Made by a program: the position numbers and the translations under genes | Notes under the pieces: generated by a model | Told to the model about the DNA's origin: nothing | The model's database searches: none | The model's input: the letters and a program-made list of their open reading frames with translations, nothing else | In this document: piece by piece, positions 1-8,767 of the stretch | How the letters are laid out: the number at the start of each line of letters is the position of its first letter | Numbering within the stretch: the stretch's first letter is position 1 | NCBI GenBank assembly: GCA_013054445.1 | Contig: JAAMPI010000913.1 | Span: forward strand, 1-23,182 | DNA length: 23,182 nucleotides | Direction: 5' to 3' | DNA from: Cudoniella acicularis | Taxonomy: Eukaryota > Ascomycota > Leotiomycetes > Helotiales > Helotiaceae

Positions 1-536
1 AAATTACAGTACCAGTACCGAGCATAGTAAGCGACCCTGACGCGGCCCACAAGCTGAGCCTTCAACCAGGTTTTAACGAGTCACTCCTCAATGAAGTTTC
101 ACCTTATTTGCGCCTTTCCACCCCCAAGGGTCCAAACTAGCTCCTGTAGGATTCGCTTCTGATAATAGAGATTGCTTTCTCCACATTCTGTCATTCTCAG
201 CCTCTAAGCACCAATCTCTTTCTGCCCTGCGATGAGGGAGGGTCATACTTTGAAACTGCCCAGCAACGAGCCTTGAACCTGTTTGCCAGTTGGCAAGTCT
301 GATCGATCATCGATGATCGATCGTGCTTACTGCGGGCGTCTATGCTGTGGAACCTTATCTTCCTTCGCGCCGCATTCCTCAGAGCCTCAGCATCCTTCAC
401 AATGCGTTTTGTCTGTATATCTTCGTGTTGCTTTCCTGTCAGAATCTGCTTTCCTGAGGGAAGTCCCTAGCCTCGTTCGCTTTGCATTGCACATTCATTC
501 GGTTGCAAGTATTGCAATCAGTCACTCGTTTCTGCA
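1..536. other. Upstream intergenic region of the secreted-protein gene
   Basis: I see no convincing gene here. The open frames that cross it have no domain-like content. It ends at the ATG of the secreted Ser/Thr-rich protein, so it probably holds that gene's promoter and 5' UTR. The one structured element is a perfect 22-bp palindrome at 301-322, listed separately. Confidence 0.5.
301..322. repeat. Perfect 22-bp palindrome with four GATC sites
   Basis: The left half, 301-311, reads gatcgatcatc, and 312-322 is its exact reverse complement. There is no spacer and the symmetry stops at both ends (t300 against g323). It contains GATC four times. It lies about 215 bp upstream of the ATG at 537, so it could be a dimeric transcription factor site or an mRNA hairpin if transcribed. 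The symmetry is seen directly; any function is inference. Confidence 0.85.
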
Positions 537-3500
537 ATGCGGTTCTTGTCGATATTCCTCCTCTTTCTTCCCTGTGTTCTAGTTTGTGACGCATCGCAAG
601 TCAAACATCAGCGACAAGCCTTTAGCGATGCCTCTGGCCTCCCAAAATCTTCAAATACCTCTGGTGCTCCGTTTGGAAACGCAACATCTACGCTTGTCCC
701 GGTTTCCAGCAGTACTTCTACACCATTTGGAACTGGACTTAGTACGACAATCTCAGTCCCGCTCAGCACTAGGCCTACTCTAGCCTTACCAACAACGAGC
801 AGTACCGGCCTTTCTACAAATGATACAACCATATCTGTGTCACTAGGAACCACGTCAAGCATTTCCAGCTCTATTGGGACTGGGGCCACTGATAATAGCA
901 CTTCCACTGCTGCTCCCTCCTCCAGCACCTCCAACTCTGCTAGCTCCTCGAGCCCAACTGAAACGCTCTCAAGCACCTCTAGTTCCACCGTTGGAACTAC
1001 CGTCAACAGCAATAGCACTTCAAGTGCCACGGAAAGTTCGGGGACAACCTCAAGCGCAGCAGCAAGCGGCTCCAGCTCGACCTCATCGCTACCTGGAACT
1101 GGTGTTCTCCCGTTTCCAACCACTTCGAGTTCTCCATCTTCCAGCACCTCTGGGAATTCTGCAGTACCTTTCTCATTCAGCGGCACCTGGAGCGCATCTT
1201 CTACTGCGTCACCGGTTGCTTTTACCTGGTTTGATATCCCAACCACTACGATTTCCGACACAGCAGCCACATCAGAAGCAGTATTTCTAGGTGGACTGTT
1301 CTTTGCACTTCAAGCGAATAGGCAATGGATTACAGATGCCACGTTGAGATCCCAATACATTGATGATGTCAAGAAAACGAAAGACGAAGTCATCGCTCTT
1401 TGGAATAGCTTGAGTGTCCAGCCGCCAGCAGACCCAGAATGCTCTAACACGAAGAAGAAGAGGAACTTGATGTCGGAGAAGAAGTTGCGAAGCTTACTCC
1501 GTGAAAGAAGCTTAATATCAGGACTTACCGATCTGATTGGGGATGTAGCCAAACTTATCAGCTGTGCCGTAAACGTGGTTACCAATTTGGTAGACGCTGT
1601 TGAGGCAGAAATACCAACTATCAGTGTAATCGAGACACTAACGGATACATTGGCAGATATCGCGAATGACTTGGAAAACGAGGATGATCCTACCTCCACG
1701 GAGTCCCAACCATCGTCAACAGAACAGTCTTCATTGAGTTCGTCCTCAAGTTCAAGTTCATCCTCATGTACTGGGAGCACAGCCATTCCAGTCTGTACCG
1801 AAACGATTTCGCTGTCTACATCATTTATTTCGGGAGGCACGAGCAGTTTTATGGTGGCAACGATCACATCAACTGCATGCACAACTACCACGATTGCTGG
1901 CTGTACCAGTGCTGGAACCACTGCGACCACGACAACGTCGAGTTCTGGCCCTACTTGCACCAACTTCCAAGTTCCTACAGAAGATGACCCTGAGGAAGAC
2001 GGCACTGATCTCGACCCTAATGATTTAAAGATACGTTCCGTAGCTGGACGTATCAAACTTGAAGCACGAGCAAGGGCAGGCCCGACTTCTTTTGGCAGTT
2101 GCCCAGTACCTGACGGATTTGCGAAGATTACGTTCCCTGGTATTCCAACGGTCAATCAAGTGTTCAAGATCGAAGGTAGTACTAAGCCAACTGATCAACC
2201 TTTACTAAACGGGATCGCGCGATATTATGACAGGAATGTTAAATGCGATGGCACTACAAATGTTCAGAAGCGGGATAGCAGTTCTCTAGATGCTACTTCT
2301 ATAAAGGGTTATAGCATGGACCACGCATGTAAGTTATTCGGATAAAATCGGCATGGCACTCGCTAATTCAAAGATAGGGGAACTTAAATTTTTGCTGGAA
2401 TTCTTTAAAACAATTACACCCCCAGTTTCTTCTAGTGTTTTCACTGATTGCAATAATTTCAACGAGGTTTTCTTCCCGGCTCCTTGCAACAATATTATGC
2501 AGACGCTGTATAATCAAGTTGCGACCAATACAGATTCAGCCAACGGCAATCAAATTGAGTTTGTTGCCATGTTAAAGGATTTGAACAACAAAAAGGGTGT
2601 TGTGAGTATCTCATAGTATGCTGTATGTAGTTGGGCTTGGCTAATCCATCCTATAGATTTTCAAGGCGAATGAGTTCACTAACTCTAACTGGAAAGCTAA
2701 GAACCTGCCAGCAGGGAACATAAACGCTTGGATCGTAGTTTTGCAAGATGTTGGGATTGCAATGGCAATTTGTCAGGACTCGAATGTCGTTCCACTGTTC
2801 GATAAAACCAATCTTCGGATCTACAATGCCTTGTAAGTCTCTGCTCAACTATATTCTTCCAAAAGAGCCAATATTCAGTCAAAAATACTATTCGCATCTG
2901 TAGCAATGATTGTCATGAAAGTTCATATCTCTGTCAGGGGTCGAGTGGCAGTATTCCTTATAATTTAGAAAGTTTGGATCCCATGTCTCTTATATCACAA
3001 TCACAAATAATATTTACTAAAAGATACTAGCCAGGGGATTGACCAGCTGGTTGCTACGAAAAAGATTGCCCTAAAGAACACAGCTTTCAGTTTTGCCGAT
3101 ACTTATCAAACTTGGATCAATGCATTCCTAACTCAACAAGCAGGCGCTACATGGACTTTTATTCAGCAATTGATGACCGACACACAGACAGCGATCACGG
3201 CTCTTGCGGATTCTGACCCGACCAAAGCAAATCTTCAAACGTGGCTCGACAATTTCAAGAATGGAGCCTTCGGCCAAGAAAGTCATTATTCGTTCTCCTT
3301 TAATACCAACCTAGCTAGTGCTGGAGGGAGTGCACTTGCTTTCAAACGCTCAATATTCGCAAGACAAGTTTCTTGTCCTCTGCAATCTGGGTCGTCTTCA
3401 TCTATAGTTATATCGACAACTGAACCGATATCATCGGCGTCTATTTCGGCAACCGGAAAGCTTCAACCATCGTCCATCTCTACGACCACGCCGATATTAC

Positions 3501-4215
3501 CAACAACCATTTCCACAAATTCTACAGACTCTACAAGTTTACAACCAATTTCTACCCTTGTTTCGACGATGAAACCCTCTTCCACCCCACCAATCTCTAC
3601 TATCCCTTCAACAATCAAACCCTCTTCCTCTACGCCAATCTCTATTATCCCCTCAACAATCAAACCTCCTTCCTCTATACCGATCTCCTCAATCCAGCCA
3701 TCTACATCCACCCCCGCAACTTCAATCCAACTTCCCTCCACATCCTCAGCCCCAGTCAGCGCGCCAACCGTTGTACCCCCTGGGCCACGCCAAGTCTGCA
3801 CACCTCACAGCGATGGCAATATCGCCTTCACACGCGCTCAGGGAATTGACGCCATCAACCGCGGCTGCGGCACAGGTTTATTTTCCCGCCCTCTCCCAGT
3901 CGTTGGTCAGACATATGACTTTGCAATTTTCGAAGGGAGCGTGAATGTTACGGGCACGATTGGGTTGAGTTTAGCAGGCCAGACTGGTTGTAATGCCCAA
4001 ACGACGAATCTTCTGTCTTTTACCGACTGTCAGAGTTATTTTACGCAGGCAATGGACAATTGTGAGTTACCAACGCCGAATTTATCGACTTGAGTTTACT
4101 AACTTTGCTAGGTGATACAAACACGGTAACTGCGAAATACGGCGCTAAACCTCTGACTTTGAATACTGCAAATGGTTGTCTTGACATCAACTTCTATGGA
4201 ACGGTGAGACATTAG
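537..4215 (+). CDS. Secreted Ser/Thr-rich (mucin-like) protein of unknown function
   Basis: Five exons fit: 537-2328, 2378-2601, 2657-2832, 3031-4061, 4112-4215, giving 1108 aa. All introns have GT..AG ends, and the phases keep one open frame. The N-terminus MRFLSIFLLFLPCVLVC looks like a signal peptide. Residues about 25-230 are Ser/Thr-rich low complexity, as in heavily O-glycosylated wall proteins. A more ordered segment follows (about 245-380), then a poly-Ser stretch, Cys-containing Thr-rich sequence, dibasic KR sites (possible Kex2 cleavage) and an ordered stretch of about 300 residues spanning exons 1-4. A second Ser/Thr/Pro linker precedes a Cys-containing C-terminal module (from about PRQVCTPHS). 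I see no GPI signal or transmembrane segment after the signal peptide. The intron at 2833-3030 is unusually long (198 nt). An alternative last intron, 4204-4258, would move the stop to 4291. I do not recognise a catalytic domain; a wall or extracellular role is inference. Confidence 0.75.
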
Positions 4216-5039
4216 AGGGTGGGGAACAGCTTGAGTCTTCTTCGTTGTTTATAAATAGGGAGAAGGGGAGGGGTGTTTCGGCGCTATGTAGAGATAACGA
4301 TTTACCAACTGATGTTTATGAAGGCCCCCGCTTGACTCGGGGGCGAGAACGATTTTACGAACTGTCTTATTCGTTGCAAATAGACCTTACTTCTGCATCG
4401 CGTGGCTTTTCCCCTTAAATGTTCTGGGCTCACTTCGAGTTCAGGTATTACCTTTATTTAGCCTCTTGCAGAGATTTTACTAGAACCAGTCAGACCTCTA
4501 TATGATGGATTAAGAAAAGTTGATAAGCTAGTGCTTTCTACAAAATATATTGTTACCTTAATTTTATTATCTCTTGTGCCTCTCGTTCTACCCGAACACT
4601 ATAAAAGTTGAGCAAGGCGTTATAAAGCCACTGCGTTACGGTTAGCTAATAATAACAAAAAAGTTGAGTTTAATTTCCACATTCTTTAATTGTAGCCAGA
4701 TAAGTCTTCTTGACGAAGTGTTCAAGGAAAATGTTTTTAATACTTCTTGCAATTGAACTCGTCATCCATTCAATTGTGTGCAAGGGTTTTGCTTCTCCTG
4801 ACATGCACAGGAGTTGCCAAGGTTCACAGAGATCGCCCCAAGGGAGCAATCATTGATCAAACAGTAACATTAAATTCTCTAATTAAGGGTTAAGGTATAA
4901 AACCATGGGCTGTCCGCAGCTAATAAAACGTGACCGCTCACAAACTTATGGTAAACCCGACAATGATAAAATAAGCGGCATGAGTTAAAAACAAGAATAA
5001 ATCCGGAACTCAGACACACGTTATTGAAGTTTGTTCGCT
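4216..5039. other. AT-rich intergenic region between converging genes
   Basis: This separates the 3' ends of the secreted-protein gene (+) and the disordered-protein gene (-). It should contain both 3' UTRs. From about 4450 it is visibly AT-rich, and I see no coding frame worth calling. Position 4259-4291 may be a sixth exon of the left gene. A GC hairpin sits at 4324-4344. Confidence 0.5.
4324..4344 (+). other. GC-rich hairpin in the probable 3' UTR
   Basis: gcccccg at 4324-4330 pairs perfectly with cgggggc at 4338-4344 around a 7-nt loop. The 7-bp stem is all G-C and stands out in AT-rich surroundings, 33-109 bases after the two possible stops of the upstream gene. It could be a 3'-UTR structure; function is not shown. 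Confidence 0.5.
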
Positions 5040-7107
5040 TCAATCCCTCAATCCTGTCCTCCAATCCTCTCGTTCTGGTGTTTCGTTCAAACTCCTTCCA
5101 TCATTCCTAGCATCTCTAAGACCCCAGAGTCTCACCTCTACATTATCAGACCTTACACCATCGACCCAGCTTCTCTCATCGTCTCCGTTTTCTCTACCTC
5201 CGTAAAGTCCTTGAAAGCCACGGCTTAATAGCCCAGTCGGTGAATCAGATCTTCCTGCGCGATTTCGTGATGGGGTTTCAAACAAGTCGTGGACTCCTCT
5301 ATCGTAGCCTTCAGAAATGGCCCCGTCGTTGTTGGGGACAGGCCAAAAACCTCGTCTATTACGCCTATATACTGGAGCGGTAAATGCTGAGTGAAATCGT
5401 GATCGGTGTCTTGATTCAGGCAAGTGAGCTGGAGTCTGTGGCTGCGTATTAGGAGACAATGCATCGTTGTATACATGATATGCTCGCGGTGTCTGGGGCT
5501 GGACATGTCCAATAGACTGTCGAGTTCGTTGAGGAGTCGGAGAAGATGACGGAGAGGGCGAAGGGTGATCTGGTGAACCGCCACGGCTCAGAGGAGATCG
5601 TGCTCTGTAACTTGATAAAATACGTGCTAAAAAGCTACTACTGATTGGAACAGACTAGGAGATGGTCAGATAAACAGCTTTTGCACCTAATATAATCCTT
5701 ACAGGAGTCGTGATTACTTCATTTCTACCTCCTAAGACCGCTGGGCTGGAGTTCGGCGTTTTCGGTCGAGCTTCTGACGAAGTATTCGCAGGTGTTGATG
5801 TATGGCTCTTTCCCGGACTAATTTCTGACTTTGTAAGTTGATAATCTCCTTGATAATCTCCTGGTAGAGAGTCGGACTCTGAAACGCTACGGGCAACCGC
5901 AGAGAAAGGTGGCGGAATAGAAAGCCGTAGAGAAGACGAAATCGATATGTCTTGGTGATCTCGGTCTTCCTCATCATCCGAAAGATGTAGATGTGGAGAA
6001 GAGAAAATGAAGTCTCGTTGATGCTCTGCCAAATCTTCTTCGCCAGCCGAGCATGTCAAGCCAGAATTGTCTGCTATTGAATGCTCCGTTACCGGATATG
6101 ATCTTCCAGATGCGGCTATTGAGCTCTGCAGAGAGCTGCCTCGAAGTTCTTCATGAAGACTGACGTTATCAGCCGGTCTTGGATGACTCTGGCTGGTAGA
6201 GGCTGAAGAATTCCGTTCTTGCTCGTAGGCTGCACTTGAACGTTCGGATGAATCAAATGAAAAGCTATTCGTCTGGTGTCGGAATGTTCTGGGAGGACGT
6301 CGAGGTGGCTGTGAGAAGATTATACCAGGGGTGTTATGCGTGGCAACTCGAGACTCCACTCGAGGTGTGAGGCTAGTCGTGGGGCGATGTTCAGGTGACT
6401 GCGAAGCATTTTGGGAAAGATAAAGAGGTGATCGAGGTAGCGGTCCTCGTATTCTTTTTGTCTCAAGTGGACGAAGTTGTTGCGGTGTAGAGACATCGTC
6501 GGGGACTATGCTGAGTTAGAATCGTCCTTCATCTCAACCACACAAAGATCTTACCAAATGGCGATGACGCTGAACTTCCATTTTCGTGTGGCATATCGTC
6601 TTGCCTAGGGCTTTCAATAAAACCGCCAAAATGGAACTCATCCCCCTTTTCGATTGACGAGAGTTGGGGCGTCATAGTACTTGAATTTTCGGAAGGGAGA
6701 TCTAGCCCAATTGATATGTACTCGTATTCGCTCTCTGCAAGGCTGGTATTCTCAATTTCACCTGCCAAAGTATCCAAAGATTCTGGTGAGTCAAGGGATT
6801 CTGGTGAGTCAAGGGATTCTGCTTCTTGATTCTGGGGTTTGGGGGATAGGTGATTCTGTTGTCCGAAGTGGTGTATTGCAGAAACCTTGGAATGATGCCC
6901 ATCCTGCTCATCGCTACTACCCGGACTATCCTCTTGTTCTGATCGCCTTCCTTTCTGAAGACGGATGTTGAATAGCGGGCCATCTCGAGCACCTACTGCT
7001 ATTCTTGCAAACTCAGCCTCGACCTCTCGGCGCCGTTTGTTTCGTTTTTCGTACTCCTTGATATCGCTATTTCCAAGGACAATTGCTGTAGGCGGCAATC
7101 GAAACAT
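5040..7107 (-). CDS. Disordered Ser/Pro/Arg-rich protein, unknown function
   Basis: On the minus strand three exons fit: 7107-6555, 6505-5703, 5654-5040, giving 656 aa. Introns are 49 and 48 nt with GTAAGA/GTAAGG donors and TAG acceptors. I chose the ATG at 7107 (MFRLPPTAIVLGNSDIKEYE) because what follows looks like a conserved basic helical N-terminus (EKRNKRRREVEAEFARIAVG). An in-frame ATG at 7314 would add 69 low-complexity residues. The rest is almost wholly disordered: acidic Ser-rich stretches, many SP/TP sites, and Arg-rich patches in the last 150 residues. It carries two short tandem duplications, SLDSPESLDSPESLD and GDYQGDYQ. There is no enzyme motif, signal peptide or membrane segment. 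A phosphoregulated scaffold or nuclear protein is possible, but this is only a guess. Confidence 0.7.
5839..5862 (-). repeat. 12-nt tandem duplication in coding sequence
   Basis: The unit tgataatctcct is repeated twice without a spacer. On the minus strand it encodes GDYQGDYQ in the disordered protein. It keeps the reading frame. Confidence 0.85.
6779..6821 (-). repeat. 18-nt tandem repeat, 2.4 copies, in coding sequence
   Basis: The unit gattctggtgagtcaagg occurs twice in perfect tandem, followed by a partial third copy. On the minus strand it encodes repeated SLDSPE. The unit length is a multiple of three, so copy changes keep the frame. Confidence 0.9.
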
Positions 7108-8385
7108 GGCGCGGATTTGCAGGAAATAAGGAGATTTGGGATGGAAAGGACGGGAGCAACATGTTGAGAAAGAGAAAGAGGCAGAGTTCTCTTTACGAGA
7201 AGGTGCGAAGAGTGGAATGGCATTTGGGAAGGTGCTTCCCGACAGAGGTAGGTGCGATGGAAAATCAGGAAGTTTGTAGTTCGACAAACACCTCATATTT
7301 TTTTGGGGATTCAATGCAATAATTGTGTAAAGAGTGTTGCACTGAAAATAAAATAGAGATATCTCGATGTTATATGTTATATATCAATGTGGGAGAAGCC
7401 ATTGAGAAGTGAGTGCTGCTAGCACTTCGAAGTGTTAACTTTGTTGTTGATGGACCAAGGGAACACAGAGTAGCTCATAAGTTGAAGAGATGCCGCCGTG
7501 GGAAGAGAAAGGCGCCCTTGATAGTATTTGATACCTGTACGTTCAAAATTCCAGGTGGGTGCCAGATATGCCGTGCGGCTCCTGAGTCATGACTTCTTGA
7601 CCTGCTCTCACCGTTCAATTAGCAATTAGTCCAAGAACAAGAGACAACAGGAAACCGGCTCAAATTTCCTCTCGTGGGTTAAGCTTTTAGTGTTTCTTGG
7701 CTTTGCTAACTGAAGGTTGCGGGTACTTAATAAGTAACATCTCACCATGGGAGGCTTGTTATGGCAATGATTCGGGCTTGTTTTGGTGGCTTACCAGGTC
7801 TAGGTTTCTGAAAAAAGAGAATTATCTCGTACCTGAACGTGTACTGTATCAACTTGCTTCGGTTTGAAGCCTGCCCTGTTGTGTACATGAAAAAGAACAT
7901 CTAAATAGCACTACTGTTCATGCTTCACTCGGGTATGATGGGGATGGGATACATGAACATCCTCATGTCCATGTCCGATTCGAGTGGAGTTAATTGGAGT
8001 TCTGCACAATCATGCCGAAATAATATATTGAGCAGCTCAGCTCACCTAAGAATGTTGATCCCCGTCCCGCGGCTGAAATTGCTTTAACGTTGGCGTGGTA
8101 CAGTGCTAGCAGAAGCCTGGATATGCAGCGCAATGCACTCTACAGCAGATCTCTCAGCGGCGGTGTCAGGGAGGACAGCCTTTTATGGGCAACTGAAGAA
8201 CACAAGATCTGCTGGAGCTGCAGCTGCATCTGGGCTGGGAGGCCTGTAACAAGCATTGAGCAGACACTCTAGGGTCTAGACAGGGCCTCGCTCTTCAGGG
8301 CTGTTTCCAGTGTTCCACCCCGAACTCCAACCCAACTTTTCACCCTAAACTTAACGAAATGAATCCGCTGTAACCCCACCCCCAA

Positions 8386-8405
8386 CCAATCAGCAAGCCC
8401 CGCCC
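8386..8405 (+). promoter_or_regulatory. CCAAT box and GC box upstream of the PDK1 gene
   Basis: CCAATCAG lies at 8386-8393, matching the consensus for the fungal HAP/CBF complex. CCCCGCCC follows at 8398-8405. They sit about 370-380 bp before the kinase ATG in a C-rich stretch. This is a motif match only; the transcription start is unknown. Confidence 0.35.
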
Positions 8406-8623
8406 AAAGTCGTCCCCCCGGACCGTCTCCTCTCCCATTTTAGGAGGACAACTTCATTTCCAAGTTTGCTCTCCGCGGTCTGCACTCTCCTCCAGCCCTG
8501 TCCGCTCCACCTCAACCGCCAGCAAAACCTGCTGCTGCCGCTGGCCGCAACCGCATTTGGATTCTCAGGGCAGCATTCCAGGCTCGAACAAGCAATCGCT
8601 GGGAAGCTGCCTCAGCAGCTTAA

Positions 8624-8645
8624 CAGCTCAGCTCAGCTCAGAGCT
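8624..8645 (+). repeat. CAGCT pentamer tandem repeat
   Basis: CAGCT is repeated three times in a row, followed by CAGAGCT. The same 12 bases, cagctcagctca, also occur at 8033-8044 about 590 bp upstream. Both lie in the kinase upstream region or leader. Confidence 0.7.
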
Positions 8646-8677
8646 TACGGGTCCTCGAATCCCCTTCCCGCTGTGAT

Positions 8678-8737
8678 ATGCTCCCGTCCAGGATTAGATT
8701 GCGGTTACGGTTACGGTTACGGACTCTGAAGGCGTGA
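8678..8737 (+). promoter_or_regulatory. Upstream ORF of 19 codons in the PDK1 leader
   Basis: An ATG at 8678 opens 19 codons and stops with TGA at 8735-8737, 30 nt before the kinase ATG at 8768. The peptide begins MLPSRI and continues with alternating Arg-Leu (RLRLRLRLR) because it reads through the CGGTTA repeat. It is in the same frame as the main ORF but closed by its own stop. If the mRNA starts upstream of 8678 it could reduce or regulate kinase translation. This depends on the unmapped 5' end. Confidence 0.35.
8702..8722 (+). repeat. CGGTTA hexamer tandem repeat, 3.5 copies
   Basis: 21 bases of perfect CGGTTA tandem repeat, 46 bases before the kinase ATG. It resembles but does not match the fungal telomere unit TTAGGG. 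Within the uORF it encodes Arg-Leu pairs. Confidence 0.9.
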
Positions 8738-8767
8738 AGGCTACGGCCACAGCCACAAGGCGTCGCA

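Larger units (their letters stand above)
7108..8767. other. Long intergenic region between divergent genes, with the kinase 5' leader
   Basis: This separates the minus-strand disordered-protein gene from the plus-strand kinase. I see no supported gene: the open frames here are short and lack domain content. The part nearest the left gene is AT-rich (about 7300-7400). The right end, from about 8280, is C-rich and promoter-like, with a CCAAT box and a GC box. Then come CAGCT and CGGTTA tandem repeats and a short uORF before the kinase ATG. Confidence 0.5.

Noticed and set aside
283..582. Plus-strand open frame overlapping the start of the secreted-protein gene
   Set aside because: It begins at a non-ATG codon, has no domain content and overlaps the well-supported ATG at 537 in another frame.
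608..1270. Long minus-strand open frame opposite the Ser/Thr-rich region
   Set aside because: It is the antisense of low-complexity Ser/Thr codons, giving a Val/Glu/Leu-rich artefact. The plus-strand frame has a signal peptide and consistent introns.
3463..3801. Minus-strand open frame rich in Glu, Val, Gly and Ile
   Set aside because: Antisense shadow of the repetitive Ser/Thr/Pro linker in exon 4 of the secreted-protein gene.
8702..8722. Interstitial telomere repeat
   Set aside because: The unit is CGGTTA, not TTAGGG/CCCTAA, and has only 3.5 copies, so a simple tandem repeat is the better call.
8466..8729. Open frame of 87 codons before the kinase
   Set aside because: It starts at TTG, has no domain content and lies in the C-rich promoter or leader. 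Only the ATG-initiated uORF at 8678 was kept.
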